Shown piece by piece: positions 15,597 to 24,157 of a DNA stretch of 64,000 nt. This DNA is from Bacteroidales bacterium (GTDB lineage: Bacteria; Bacteroidota; Bacteroidia; Bacteroidales; WCHB1-69), in the NCBI GenBank assembly GCA_017633255.1, contig JAGBPS010000017.1, positions 129,672-193,671 on the forward strand. The letters run 5' to 3'. How positions within the stretch are numbered: position 1 is the stretch's first letter; every line of letters begins with the position of its first letter. The position numbers were made by a program, and so were the translations under genes. The notes below the pieces were generated by a model. It searched no databases. It saw only the letters and a list, made by a program, of their open reading frames with translations, and was not told the origin of the DNA.

Positions 15597-15974
15597 ATGA
15601 ATTTACCTGCTAATTTGAAGTATTCAAACGACCATGAATGGTTGAAAATGGACGGTGATGTAGCTTACGTTGGTATCACCGCTTTTGCCGCTAACGAATT
15701 GGGTGACATCGTTTTCTTGGATATCACTACTGTTGGCGAAACTCTCGAAGCTAACGAAGTATTCGGTACTGTGGAAGCTGTTAAGACGGTTTCTGATCTG
15801 ATGCTGCCCGTTGGTGGTGAAGTGCTCGAGTTCAACGAGGCTTTGAACGACAATCCTGGTATCATCAACAACGATCCTTACAACGAAGGATGGATTGTGA
15901 AGATTAAAGTTACCAATCCTGCTGAAGCTGATGCTCTTATGGATGCAGCTGCTTATCAGGCATTTATCGGATAA
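15597..15974 (+). CDS. gcvH: Glycine cleavage system H protein
   Basis: A 125-residue lipoyl carrier. It opens LKYSNDHEWLKMDGDVAYVGIT, and Lys63 in VEAVKTVSDL is the lipoylation site; the end holds EGWIVKIKV. It shuttles the aminomethyl group between the P, T and L proteins. The other gcv genes are not in this window. A strong terminator follows. Confidence 0.96.
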   Translation: MNLPANLKYSNDHEWLKMDGDVAYVGITAFAANELGDIVFLDITTVGETLEANEVFGTVEAVKTVSDLMLPVGGEVLEFNEALNDNPGIINNDPYNEGWIVKIKVTNPAEADALMDAAAYQAFIG

Positions 15975-16000
15975 TCATAAGGTTTTTAATAATTATCTGG

Positions 16001-16038
16001 AAAGGCCACACTGCTTTTTTGTCAGGTGGCCTTTTGTT
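16001..16038 (+). terminator. Rho-independent terminator after gcvH
   Basis: AAAGGCCAC (16001-16009) pairs with GTGGCCTTT (16026-16034), followed by a T-rich stretch. It ends the pyrH-frr-gcvH region. Confidence 0.85.
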
Positions 16039-16127
16039 TTCAATAATGAATGTTTAACTGGTTATAGTTTACAGTCTGGAAATCTCAGGAAAAAACAATA
16101 AACATTAAACGCTAAACACTAAACAAT

Positions 16128-17798
16128 ATGAAATATGTCATTATAGGTGGTGTTGCCGGTGGAGCTACCACTGCCGCCCGTCTGCGCCGTTTGGATGAGC
16201 ATTGCGAAATCGTTATGTTCGAGAAGGGAGAGCACATCTCTTACGCCAATTGTGGATTGCCATATTTTATCGGGGATAAAATCACCGAGAAGAAAGCACT
16301 GTTGCTGCAAACACCTGTCAGCTTTGGCAATCGCTACGATGTGGATGTGAGGGTGCGCTCGGAGGTGACCGCTATCCATCCGAAACAGAAAACGGTAAGC
16401 GTTCGTAATTTGCTGAACAACAAGGAGTACGAAGAGAGCTACGACAAATTGATTCTCTCTCCGGGAGCGCTGCCTGTTGTTCCTCCGATACCGGGAATTG
16501 ACTCCAAGCGTATTTTCACTTTGCGCAATGTGCTTGATACAGAACGGATCAAGCAGTTTGTCACGGCCACCTATTCCGCTTTGAAGGAAGTGGTGGTGGT
16601 GGGTGCCGGTTTTATCGGACTGGAAATGGTGGAGAACCTGCATCAGATTGGATACCATGTGACGATTGTGGAGAAAGCTCCCCAAGTGATGACTGTGGTG
16701 GACGCGCCTATAGCGGCTATGGTTCATAAACAGTTGAAGGATAAGCAGATAAATCTGATTCTTCAGACGGAAGTCACGGGTTTCGACACCATGGAAGACC
16801 GCATTAAGATTATTTTGTCAAACGGAAAACAACTGGATGCCGACTTTGTGATTCTCAGTATAGGCGTGCGTCCCAATACAAGTCTGGCTGCTGACGCGGG
16901 GCTGAAAATTGGTGATGCGAGTGGAATCTGGGTGAATGAGTATCTGCAAACTTCCAACCCTGATATCTATGCTTTGGGCGATGCTATTGAATTTCCGCAT
17001 CCTTTGAGCGGTTTGCCGTACTGCTGTTATCTGGCAGGTCCGGCCAATCGCCAGGCGCGTATTTGTGCCGATAATCTTGTACTGGGTAATACTGAGAAAT
17101 ATGGTGGTTCCATAACCACGGCCATCGCCAAGGTTTTCGATTTGACAGTGGGCTCTACAGGTTTATCGGAACATTATCTGCAAAAGAATCATATTCCTTA
17201 CCTGACTTCCATTACCCATCCGTTCTCTCATGCTACCTATTATCCAGGTGCCAAACAGATGAGTATCAAACTGAATTTTTCTCCTGAAAACGGACGTGTA
17301 TTGGGAGCCCAGATTGTGGGAGAAGAGGGCGTCGATAAACGCCTCGACCTGATGGCTTCGGTGGTGAGCAGAGGAGGTAATGTCAGCGATCTTATTGATA
17401 TTGAACATGCTTACGCCCCTCCGTATTCATCAGCAAAAGAGCCCGTGGCGTATGCCGCCTATGTGGCGGAAAACATACTGACCCATCGGGTCGTACCTAT
17501 GCAGTGGCATGAGTTGAAAGCAATCTTAGCACAAAACGATTGGCAGGATGAGTACTTCCTTTTGGATGTACGCTCGGCCATGGAAGTGAAAAACGGCATG
17601 ATTGAAGGTGCTGTCAATTATCCTGTGGATGAACTCCGCGAGTTTGTGGATGAAATTCCGCAGGACAAGAAAATCATCGTGTATTGCGCAGTGGGTATGA
17701 GAGGTTATATTGCCAGCCGTATCCTGATGCAATCCGGCTTCAACCATGTATATAATCTTTCCGGTGGCTATAAAACCTACCAGCTGATGAAGAACTGA
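16128..17798 (+). CDS. CoA-disulfide reductase-type flavoprotein with C-terminal rhodanese domain
   Basis: A 556-residue fusion. Residues ~1-440 form an FAD/NAD(P) disulfide reductase: IIGGVAGGATTAARLRR binds FAD, Cys42 in SYANCGLPY is the single redox cysteine of the CoADR/Nox group, VVVVGAGFIGLEMVENL binds NAD(P), and IYALGDAIEF is the second FAD motif. Residues ~460-556 are a rhodanese domain with catalytic Cys520 in VYCAVGMRG. CoADR-RHD enzymes reduce CoA persulfides or polysulfide and so deal with sulfur or thiol stress. The gene follows a word-repeat spacer (16089-16127) and stands alone. Confidence 0.92.
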   Translation: MKYVIIGGVAGGATTAARLRRLDEHCEIVMFEKGEHISYANCGLPYFIGDKITEKKALLLQTPVSFGNRYDVDVRVRSEVTAIHPKQKTVSVRNLLNNKEYEESYDKLILSPGALPVVPPIPGIDSKRIFTLRNVLDTERIKQFVTATYSALKEVVVVGAGFIGLEMVENLHQIGYHVTIVEKAPQVMTVVDAPIAAMVHKQLKDKQINLILQTEVTGFDTMEDRIKIILSNGKQLDADFVILSIGVRPNTSLAADAGLKIGDASGIWVNEYLQTSNPDIYALGDAIEFPHPLSGLPYCCYLAGPANRQARICADNLVLGNTEKYGGSITTAIAKVFDLTVGSTGLSEHYLQKNHIPYLTSITHPFSHATYYPGAKQMSIKLNFSPENGRVLGAQIVGEEGVDKRLDLMASVVSRGGNVSDLIDIEHAYAPPYSSAKEPVAYAAYVAENILTHRVVPMQWHELKAILAQNDWQDEYFLLDVRSAMEVKNGMIEGAVNYPVDELREFVDEIPQDKKIIVYCAVGMRGYIASRILMQSGFNHVYNLSGGYKTYQLMKN

Positions 17799-17897
17799 AA
17801 GTTGAAAACTGAAAACTGAAAATTAGGAATTCAACTTTTATGAACTTTGAATTCTATTTCAATTGGCACATTAGCACATTGATAATTAGCACATTAA
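17797..17897 (+). repeat. Composite word-repeat spacer
   Basis: AAGTTGAAAACTGAAAACTG words (17797-17825) are followed by ATTGGCACATTAGCACATTG words (17864-17897), so two intergenic word families lie side by side ahead of the methylase ATG at 17902. Confidence 0.6.
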
Positions 17898-17901
17898 AAA
17901 C

Positions 17902-18732
17902 ATGGCAACAATTACTACCGTCACCGACCTCTCTCTTCCCGAACTGGAAGTCTTCTCCATGCTCACCGAGGCTCAGATGCGTCGCAGCAAAGAGAGCACA
18001 AACGGAATTTTTCTGGCGGAAAGTCCCAAGGTGATAGAGATCGCCTTGGAGGCGGGTTGTAAACCGTTAGCCATTCTTTCTGAAGAGAAGGTTATAGAAA
18101 GACAAGGAAGGGCGGTTTTGGAGCGTTGTCCAGACACACCTGTATATACAGCTGATAGCAAGTTGCTTACGGAAATCACGGGTTATCATTTGACCAAAGG
18201 CATGATGTGTGCCATGAAGCGGCCAGCGGATAGATACATGGAAGAAGTGTGCCAGGATGCTCGTCGTGTGGTGGTGATGGAAGGCTTGACCAATGTGACC
18301 AACGAAGGGGCGATATTCCGTTCGGCAGCGGCGCTGGGCATGGATGCGGTGCTGCTGACCCCCAACTGTTGTCATCCGCTGAACCGGCGCACAGTGAGAG
18401 TGAGTATGGGCACAGTTTTTCAGCTGCCGTGGGCTTTTGTGGGCAACAACCCTGAAGAGTGGCCAGGTATTGGTATAGCGAAACTGCATGCGATGGGGTT
18501 TAAGACAGCAGCTATGGCATTAAGCGAAAAAGCTGTCAGTTTGGATGACCCTGCTTTGAAATCCGAAGAAAAACTGGCTATTATTATGGGAACAGAGGGG
18601 GATGGTCTGACGGAAAAGACCATTGCAGCTTGTGACTATGTGGTTCGGATTCCCATGCGCCATGGTGTTGACTCTCTCAATGTGGCCGCCGCTGCCGCGG
18701 TGGCGTTCTGGGAGCTGGGGAAAGATAATTAA
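17902..18732 (+). CDS. SpoU/TrmH-family RNA 2'-O-methyltransferase
   Basis: A 276-residue protein with an N-terminal substrate-binding domain (SKESTNGIFLAESPKVIEIALEAG) and a C-terminal SPOUT knot: motif 1 LTNVTNEGAIFRSAAALG, motif 2 KLAIIMGTEGDGL, motif 3 IPMRHGVDSLNVAAAAAVAFWEL. Members methylate ribose 2'-OH groups in rRNA or tRNA using SAM. The exact target nucleotide cannot be read from sequence. Confidence 0.92.
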   Translation: MATITTVTDLSLPELEVFSMLTEAQMRRSKESTNGIFLAESPKVIEIALEAGCKPLAILSEEKVIERQGRAVLERCPDTPVYTADSKLLTEITGYHLTKGMMCAMKRPADRYMEEVCQDARRVVVMEGLTNVTNEGAIFRSAAALGMDAVLLTPNCCHPLNRRTVRVSMGTVFQLPWAFVGNNPEEWPGIGIAKLHAMGFKTAAMALSEKAVSLDDPALKSEEKLAIIMGTEGDGLTEKTIAACDYVVRIPMRHGVDSLNVAAAAAVAFWELGKDN

Positions 18733-18739
18733 AGTTGAT

Positions 18740-19120
18740 TTACAAGCTTTTCTTTAGCTTAAGGTTCATCCATTGTGCTACTAAACTTGTTACACTAAGG
18801 CCAGCAAAGCATAGAACCAGCAAGAAGCTTATATTAGGAAGCTGGACAGGCTGATGTGAGGGCAATACGGGAATATTGATAGCGGATATTGACCAAACGG
18901 GATATAGCATAGCGAAAATGAGACCAATAGCACCAGTTATTATGCCCATAGCAAACACGACCACCATCATCTTCCGATAGTGGCGAACCTGTTCTTCACG
19001 GTATTTTTTCACATATTCCACTGCCTCCAATTTCTTGGAAAGTGCCTCCATATATTTTTCATTGTCGCCCAAATCCGGCTGATAGCGGGCAAACATTTCT
19101 TCTATTGCTGTGTCTTTCAT
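18740..19120 (-). CDS. Small two-helix membrane protein in an ECF sigma operon
   Basis: A 126-residue protein: an N-terminal ~55-residue cytoplasmic helical part (EEMFARYQPDLGDNEKYMEALSKKLEAVEYV), then helices at ~56-78 and ~101-120. Its ATG overlaps the sigma stop (ATGA, 19117-19120), so it is coupled to the sigma factor. Position suggests a possible anti-sigma role, but no recognised zinc-binding or FecR anti-sigma domain is seen. The longer frame from 19189 lies inside the sigma gene and is not used. Confidence 0.78.
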   Translation of the reverse strand: MKDTAIEEMFARYQPDLGDNEKYMEALSKKLEAVEYVKKYREEQVRHYRKMMVVVFAMGIITGAIGLIFAMLYPVWSISAINIPVLPSHQPVQLPNISFLLVLCFAGLSVTSLVAQWMNLKLKKSL

Positions 19121-19596
19121 CGTTCCAATATTTGTCTTAATTTGTCTCGTCCTCTCGAAAGTTGCTGTTTCACAGCAAACTGAGAGCAACTGGTGATGTC
19201 GGAGATTTCTTTTACGGAGTAACCGCTGACGTAAAACAGAAGAATTGCGGATTTCTCCTTGAGAGGTAAAGTGCCAATAGCCTCGTATAAATCTTGATAG
19301 GCGAAAGCGTCGTCCGCATTTTGGCTTCCGGCCAATTGCGCGGCTGCCGCCAAATCTGTCTCGCGGTTTTTCGCTAACCGCTTGTGGTCAAGGAAAGTGT
19401 TGTAGGCGATTTTGAACAGCCAGGTAGAGAACTTGTACCGCTCTACAAAACGGTCGGAAGCGAGATAGGCCTTGACCATCGCATCTTGTGCGATGTCTTC
19501 CGCCTCCATCCGGTCGCCACCACAAAGGGCAAGCAGGAATCTTCGCAAAGACTCCTGCTCCGATGAAATAATAGCTATGAATTGTTCTCGCTTCAT
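19117..19596 (-). CDS. ECF-type RNA polymerase sigma factor
   Basis: A 159-residue sigma-70-family protein. Region 2 covers ~14-75 (LRRFLLALCGGDRMEAEDIAQDAMVKAYLASDRF, FSTWLFKIAYNTFLDHKR). Region 4 covers ~105-155 (LPLKEKSAILLFYVSGYSVKEISDITSCSQFAVKQQLSRGRDKLR). It is the middle gene of a three-gene minus-strand operon with membrane proteins on both sides. No FecR/TonB partners are adjacent, so it is not the common nutrient-signalling type. Confidence 0.93.
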   Translation of the reverse strand: MKREQFIAIISSEQESLRRFLLALCGGDRMEAEDIAQDAMVKAYLASDRFVERYKFSTWLFKIAYNTFLDHKRLAKNRETDLAAAAQLAGSQNADDAFAYQDLYEAIGTLPLKEKSAILLFYVSGYSVKEISDITSCSQFAVKQQLSRGRDKLRQILER

Positions 19597-19604
19597 CGGT
19601 GCGA

Positions 19605-20063
19605 TTATTGCTGTTCTTTCAACCGTTTCTCCTCGGCCTCAATCTCGGTGCTCAATTGTTTTTTTGACACAAAGTAGTAGATGAAGAATGCCACGCCCAT
19701 GGCCAACATCATTCCGCCGGCATAGAGTCCGTTTTCTTTGTTGCCGAAGATGGTCAGCCCACAGAGGTGCGGAATGAGGATGGCTAACCCCATCAGTGTC
19801 ATCAGACCGCCGGTGAAGACATTGTCTAACAGCTTCTGTTTGATGGTTTTATTCGGCTTGCTCGACATGTTCAGCTTTTGCATTACCTCAGCGGGATCCA
19901 TGTTGGGGTTCTTCTCCAGCAGGGTTTTCAATATTTCCGATTTTTTGTCCATTTCGTGGGCTTTCCGTCTATTAGTAATCCATACAATGAGGACTGGTAA
20001 AACCACGCAGGTGCCAATAACAATGATGATAATCATAATGATTCCTAAAATATCTTCATCCAT
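19605..20063 (-). CDS. DUF6249-like membrane protein heading the sigma operon
   Basis: A 152-residue protein: N-terminal helix (~5-29, ILGIIMIIIIVIGTCVVLPVLIVWI), a cytoplasmic segment with KSEILKTLLEKNPNMDPAEVMQKL, two further helices (~86-106 and ~115-133), and a charged tail. It resembles the small DUF6249 proteins often coded beside ECF sigma genes in Bacteroidetes; the DUF number is from memory. It lies 8 bases upstream of the sigma start. The promoter is minus-strand TATCTTTG at 20173-20180. Confidence 0.72.
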   Translation of the reverse strand: MDEDILGIIMIIIIVIGTCVVLPVLIVWITNRRKAHEMDKKSEILKTLLEKNPNMDPAEVMQKLNMSSKPNKTIKQKLLDNVFTGGLMTLMGLAILIPHLCGLTIFGNKENGLYAGGMMLAMGVAFFIYYFVSKKQLSTEIEAEEKRLKEQQ

Positions 20064-20172
20064 AATACTATAAAATTTTAAGGTTTAACATTTCCGTTTT
20101 TTGAACCGATTCAAGCATTAAACGTATCAAACAGGCAAAAGGTGACATTCGTCAAAAAAATTTTTTCTGTGG

Positions 20173-20180
20173 CAAAGATA
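20173..20180 (-). promoter_or_regulatory. -7 box of the ECF sigma operon
   Basis: Minus-strand TATCTTTG. The leader to the first ATG (20063) is about 105 bases and AT-rich. The box is the housekeeping type, so basal expression does not need the ECF factor. Confidence 0.6.
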
Positions 20181-20313
20181 GGCGTTTTTGTTAGTATTGA
20201 CTATAGAAAAAACTGAAAATTTTAAAAGCCTATTACACAGGATTTTAAAATAAAAAATGCTATTTAAATTTTACTTTTTGTAATTTATACTTGCTTTTTG
20301 TAAAGTTTTGTTG

Positions 20314-20321
20314 TATTTTTG
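20314..20321 (+). promoter_or_regulatory. -7 box of the membrane protein/HTH pair
   Basis: TATTTTTG, 42 bases ahead of the ATG at 20364. Confidence 0.6.
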
Positions 20322-20363
20322 CAGCGTCAAATTCATTAGTATTAACCCTAAAATTTTACAATT

Positions 20364-20858
20364 ATGAGAAACACAAGATTCTTATTGCCAAGTAAATTCA
20401 AAAAGGCAGGGTGGTGGATATTCGGCATCACTCTTGCATTGATTATTGTTTATTTTGCTTTTGAGAGCAAATGCAATTACAGCATTAATGACATCCGACA
20501 ACTCTTTGGAATGGAAAGCATAAGCAGCCATGACATTGCTTTTCTTTCTTCCTCCTTTGGTCCAAACGACGACCTTCTGCTGACATTTATAGGCATTCTG
20601 CTTATTGTGGCCGGCATTTTCATCGGTTTTTCCAGAAACAAGGAGGATGACGAATTTATTGAGCAACTCCGGTATGAGTCGCTGATTCTGTCACTGTACA
20701 TCAATAGCGGAGTTGTGCTTCTTTGTTTGATTTTTGTATGGGGCCTTCCTTTCTTGTGGGTGATGACCATTAACATCTTCTCCATTCTTTATGTGTTCAT
20801 TTTTTGTTTTTACCTTCGTTTGTATCTTAATAAACGTTCCTTGCGTCATGAAAAATAG
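20364..20858 (+). CDS. Four-helix membrane protein paired with an XRE regulator
   Basis: A 164-residue protein with about four membrane segments (~16-31, ~74-90, ~108-126, ~130-150) and a basic end. I do not recognise the family by motif. Its last 11 bases overlap the start of the HTH gene, an arrangement often seen for small membrane proteins controlled by, or signalling to, a YozG-like XRE regulator. Confidence 0.75.
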   Translation: MRNTRFLLPSKFKKAGWWIFGITLALIIVYFAFESKCNYSINDIRQLFGMESISSHDIAFLSSSFGPNDDLLLTFIGILLIVAGIFIGFSRNKEDDEFIEQLRYESLILSLYINSGVVLLCLIFVWGLPFLWVMTINIFSILYVFIFCFYLRLYLNKRSLRHEK

Positions 20859-21048
20859 GATTAAAGTGGCTCGTGCGGAGATGAATATCACGCAGGGCGA
20901 ATTAGCGGAAAAAATTGGGGTAACCCGTCAGGCGGTAAACTCCATAGAATTAGGCAAGTATGTTCCCAGCACACTCCTTGCGTTGAAAATGGCAGAATAT
21001 TTTGGCAAGACTGTCGAGGAGTTATTTATGCTGGAAGAGGGGGATTAA
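20848..21048 (+). CDS. Small XRE-family transcriptional regulator
   Basis: A 66-residue protein that is almost only a helix-turn-helix: MKNRIKVARAEMNITQGELAEKIGVTRQAVNSIELGKYVPSTLLALKMAEYFGKTVEELF. It is of the YozG/Cro type. The start at 20848 is the only one that gives the usual N terminus; the longer frame from 20791 runs through the upstream gene. A terminator follows. Confidence 0.9.
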   Translation: MKNRIKVARAEMNITQGELAEKIGVTRQAVNSIELGKYVPSTLLALKMAEYFGKTVEELFMLEEGD

Positions 21049-21060
21049 TCATTCTTGTCA

Positions 21061-21100
21061 GAGATTGTCCCTTTAAACCTTAAGGGGACAATCTCGTTTT
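21061..21100 (+). terminator. Terminator after the XRE regulator
   Basis: GAGATTGTCCC (21061-21071) pairs with GGGACAATCTC (21085-21095), followed by GTTTT. The next promoter (TATATTTG, 21108-21115) begins right after it. Confidence 0.8.
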
Positions 21101-21139
21101 ATTATTGTATATTTGCATAAAAAAACTAATTCGAATACT

Positions 21140-21874
21140 ATGAAAAGACTTGTTATCATCGCCATCACTATCCTGTTAACCCCTTGTCTGATGGCACAGC
21201 CTGGAGGAAGACCTCATCAGCATCAATCCCAACCACCACACCAATCCCATCAAACGTCCACTCCGCCACCGGCTCCGGGACAACAGCACCCACATCAGCA
21301 ATTACATACTCTGGTGCTGAATGCCAACAATGGCGAGGAGTTTGTGGTGTATGTGGACGGTGACATTGTGAACAGAAAAGCCATGAGTTCGGTGCTGGTG
21401 CATAACCTGAACAATCAACCCCACGATATTTATGTGGTGCTGAAACGCCCTGTGGACAAGATCACCGTGATGCGCTATTTCCCAGATATGATTGTGGAAA
21501 ATTGCATGGTATCGTACAATATACAAACTAGAAATTTGGAGTTGACGATGATGCAGCCGCAAGCGGTACCTCCACAGCCCAATCTGCCGCATATTTGCAG
21601 CTATGAGGAGGTGGAGCAGATGTATAATTTGCTGAAAAAAGAGTCTTTTGATGACACTCGTCTGAGCATGGCCAAAAATATGGTGTCTCATCAACATCTG
21701 GCAGCCCACCAAATCAAGCGATTGGCCGAAAGTTTCACATTCGACAGTAATAAATTGGCGTTTCTGAAATACGCATACGCTTATTGTGTGGACCAGCAGA
21801 ACTACTATGTATGCCTTGAGGTGTTGACGTTCTCAAGCGACAAGGAGAATTTGATGAGGTACATCAACAATTAA
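21140..21874 (+). CDS. Exported DUF4476-domain protein
   Basis: A 244-residue protein: signal peptide MKRLVIIAITILLTPCLMA, a His/Gln/Pro-rich stretch (~20-60), a beta-rich middle domain (LVLNANNGEEFVVYVDGDIVN), and a C-terminal DUF4476 helical domain from ~155 (EQMYNLLKKESFDDTRLSMAKNM, FTFDSNKLAFLKYAYAYCVD, YYVCLEVLTFSSD). DUF4476 is a Bacteroidetes exported domain of unknown function. The His-rich linker may bind metal, but this is not shown. The -7 box at 21108-21115 excludes the longer frame from 21113. Confidence 0.82.
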   Translation: MKRLVIIAITILLTPCLMAQPGGRPHQHQSQPPHQSHQTSTPPPAPGQQHPHQQLHTLVLNANNGEEFVVYVDGDIVNRKAMSSVLVHNLNNQPHDIYVVLKRPVDKITVMRYFPDMIVENCMVSYNIQTRNLELTMMQPQAVPPQPNLPHICSYEEVEQMYNLLKKESFDDTRLSMAKNMVSHQHLAAHQIKRLAESFTFDSNKLAFLKYAYAYCVDQQNYYVCLEVLTFSSDKENLMRYINN

Positions 21875-21920
21875 GTGTAACCTACTTTGATCTGCCAGTT
21901 GAATATCAGTTTGAATGATG

Positions 21921-22391
21921 TTAATGATTAGGAAAGCTGGCCAACAGTCGTTGGCGCACCATGTCCTGATGGTCTGTATCGCCGTAGTTGGCGAAAGGCT
22001 TGATGGAGATGCCTCCACGGGGGTTGAATAGTCCAATAACCTCTATATATTTGGGATCCATCAGTTTGACCAGGTCTTTTAAGATGATGTTGACACAGTC
22101 CTCGTGAAAATCCCCGTGGTTGCGGAAACTGAAAAGATATAGTTTCAGGCTCTTGCTCTCCACCATCTGAATCCGAGGGATGTAGTTGATGATGATATGG
22201 CCGAAGTCCGGTTGTCCCGTTTTGGGGCACAGTGAGGTGAACTCTGGGCAATCAAAAGTTACAAGATATTCATTTTCAGGATGTTTATTCTCGAAAGTTT
22301 CCAATACTTCCGGAGTATATTCGTATTGATATTTCGTTTGTTGATTGCCCAAAAGCGTCACGCCTTGCAGCTCTTTTTCATTTCTTGCCAT
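21921..22391 (-). CDS. queF: 7-cyano-7-deazaguanine (preQ0) reductase
   Basis: A 156-residue unimodular QueF. The catalytic cysteine is in [14 protein letters not shown]; the QueF signature is [21 protein letters not shown], followed by the cofactor region of the T-fold. It reduces preQ0 to preQ1 with NADPH in queuosine synthesis. The start [10 protein letters not shown] at 22391 gives the family length. Confidence 0.94.
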   Translation of the reverse strand: MARNEKELQGVTLLGNQQTKYQYEYTPEVLETFENKHPENEYLVTFDCPEFTSLCPKTGQPDFGHIIINYIPRIQMVESKSLKLYLFSFRNHGDFHEDCVNIILKDLVKLMDPKYIEVIGLFNPRGGISIKPFANYGDTDHQDMVRQRLLASFPNH

Positions 22392-22507
22392 GATGAACAG
22401 AATTTTCTGCAAAATTAGCAAAATAATTTATAGGAAGCCGTCACCCCAAGAAATAAATTATATGTATTTTTGCCTTGTTTTTGATAGAAATATTTTTTCA
22501 CGAAGAA

Positions 22508-22954
22508 ATGACAATGGAGAAAGAGAAAACTTACGAATTGCTCTATAAACAGGTGCAAGCCCTGAAAGAAGGGGAACAAGACGAGATTGCCGTGATGGCC
22601 AATGTGGCAGCCTTGATTCACGAGACTTTCCATTTTTGGTGGACGGGCTTTTATCGTGTGATAGGGCAGGAACTGGTGTTGGGACCGTTTCAAGGCCCCA
22701 TAGCTTGTATGCGCATTGCATATGGACGCGGGGTTTGTGGCACGGCGTGGCAGGAGAGACGCAGCATTGTGGTGCCCGATGTGGAGCAATTCAAAGGGCA
22801 TATTGCCTGTAGCAGCGCCTCTAAAAGCGAGATTGTGGTGCCCGTATGGAAAAACGATGAAATTGTAGCGGTTCTGGACATCGACAGTGAGAAACTGGCC
22901 ACTTTTGATGAGACAGACCGAATTGGGTTGGAGAAAATTTGCACTTTGTTATAG
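22508..22954 (+). CDS. msrC: Free methionine-(R)-sulfoxide reductase (GAF domain)
   Basis: A ~148-residue single GAF-domain enzyme. It shows FHFWWTGFYRV, LGPFQGPIACMRIAYGRGVCGTAW and GHIACSSASKSEIVVPV, which place the three conserved cysteines of fRMsr. It reduces free methionine-R-sulfoxide with thioredoxin. The start is ATG 22508 or ATG 22514. The -7 box TATTTTTG lies at 22465-22472. Confidence 0.93.
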   Translation: MTMEKEKTYELLYKQVQALKEGEQDEIAVMANVAALIHETFHFWWTGFYRVIGQELVLGPFQGPIACMRIAYGRGVCGTAWQERRSIVVPDVEQFKGHIACSSASKSEIVVPVWKNDEIVAVLDIDSEKLATFDETDRIGLEKICTLL

Positions 22955-22959
22955 CGGTT

Positions 22960-23085
22960 AGGCGTTAAGACGTGGAGACACTCGCTTCACTCGTTCGTGG
23001 AGACGAAATTCGTCTTAACGATTACATGAAGTACATAATCGTCTTCACGTCTCCACGCCTTCACGTCTCCACGCTTCCACGAAAA
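22960..23085 (+). repeat. Inverted word element (TTAAGACG / GTCTCCACG family)
   Basis: The left part carries GCGTTAAGACGTGGAGAC and CGTGGAGACGAA; the right part carries TTCGTCTTAACG and several ACGTCTCCACGCC/ACGCTTCCACG words. Relatives lie at 31204-31318, 45418-45512 and 48709-48775. Confidence 0.75.
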
Positions 23086-23196
23086 AATAGGCCAGCACAT
23101 TTAAAAAAATGTGTATTTTTGCAATTCAATAGGATGACGGGATGAAATTTCTCTTTTAAAATGATAAACGAGAACAACAATAAAAATCAGAAAAAA

Positions 23197-23613
23197 ATGA
23201 AAAAAACAATCCTTTTCTTAGTGGGTTTATTTACCCTTGTTTCATTTGTATCATGCGACCGCCATATAACGGCCAGCAAACTGCCACAGCAAGCTCAGGT
23301 TTTCCTGACTCAGAATTTTCCGGGCACGAACGTTCTTTCTGTGGAAAAAGACGGTTTCAAATATGATGTTTGTCTTATGGACGGAACCAGTCTTGAATTC
23401 AAACATTCAGGAGACTGGCACGAAGTGGATTGCCAGATGAGACCTGTGCCGGAAGGTATTGTTCCGATGCCTATCCAGACCTATGTCACCACTAATTTTC
23501 CTGCTTGTTTTGTTGTGAAAATCAAACAGGAGCGTCGGGAGTATGAGGTGGAACTGAGCAATGACTTGGAACTGAAATTTGATAAAAGCGGAAACTTTAT
23601 ATATGCCGACTAA
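23197..23613 (+). CDS. PepSY-like exported lipoprotein
   Basis: A 138-residue protein with a lipoprotein signal (LVGLFTLVSFVSC, Cys at ~18) and two halves of a PepSY-like fold: LPQQAQVFLTQNFPGTNVLSVEKDGFKYDV, GTSLEFKHSGDWHEVDCQ, then PIQTYVTTNFPACFVVKIKQERREYEVELSND. These Bacteroidetes PepSY-like proteins are periplasmic or envelope proteins of unknown role. The ATG at 23161 would add 12 polar residues before the signal, so 23197 is preferred. The -7 box is TATTTTTG at 23114-23121. Confidence 0.8.
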   Translation: MKKTILFLVGLFTLVSFVSCDRHITASKLPQQAQVFLTQNFPGTNVLSVEKDGFKYDVCLMDGTSLEFKHSGDWHEVDCQMRPVPEGIVPMPIQTYVTTNFPACFVVKIKQERREYEVELSNDLELKFDKSGNFIYAD

Positions 23614-23660
23614 TCAGCAAAAAACAAACATTAAAGTATAAACCTTAATCCTTGTTTATT

Positions 23661-24095
23661 ATGAAAAAAATCCTTTTTGTAGCAAGCATGATTTTGCTTT
23701 GCACTTTGAGCGCAGTGGCTCAGGATCGTATGATTACGTTTGACCAGCTTCCCCAGAGTTCACAGACTTTTATCACGACATATTTTTCAAAAGCAAATGT
23801 GTCTTATGTGAAAATTGATGAGGAATCATACGGTTTTGAGTATGAGGTTTATTTTAACAATGGAGCCAAGGTGGAATTTGACAAAACCGGAGCAATGAAA
23901 AAAGTGGACTGCAACCATAGCAAAGTGCCTGATGGAATTGTTCCAGCACAGGTAATAACGTATATTAACAACAATTATCCGGGTGCCTTTGTGACAGAAT
24001 GGTGCAAGAAACGTACCAACTGGAATGCGGAACTGAGCAATGGTTTAGATTTGTATTTCAACAGCCAGTACATGCTTATCGGTATTGACGATTAA
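23661..24095 (+). CDS. PepSY-like exported protein, tandem paralogue
   Basis: A 144-residue protein with signal peptide (MKKILFVASMILLCTLSAVA) and the same repeated layout as the preceding gene: LPQSSQTFITTYF, YGFEYEVYFNNGAKVEFDKTGAMKKVDC, then VITYINNNYPGAFVTEWCKKRTNWNAELSNGLDL. It is cleaved after AVAQ rather than lipidated. The pair probably arose by duplication. A terminator follows. Confidence 0.8.
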   Translation: MKKILFVASMILLCTLSAVAQDRMITFDQLPQSSQTFITTYFSKANVSYVKIDEESYGFEYEVYFNNGAKVEFDKTGAMKKVDCNHSKVPDGIVPAQVITYINNNYPGAFVTEWCKKRTNWNAELSNGLDLYFNSQYMLIGIDD

Positions 24096-24124
24096 GCGAT
24101 TATAAGCACATACAATTTACAAGA

Positions 24125-24157
24125 AAAGACGCGGTTGATTGCCGTGTCTTTTTTTTA
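24125..24157 (+). terminator. Terminator after the PepSY-like pair
   Basis: AAAGACGCGG (24125-24134) pairs with CCGTGTCTTT (from 24142, one G-T pair), followed by a long T run. Confidence 0.8.
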
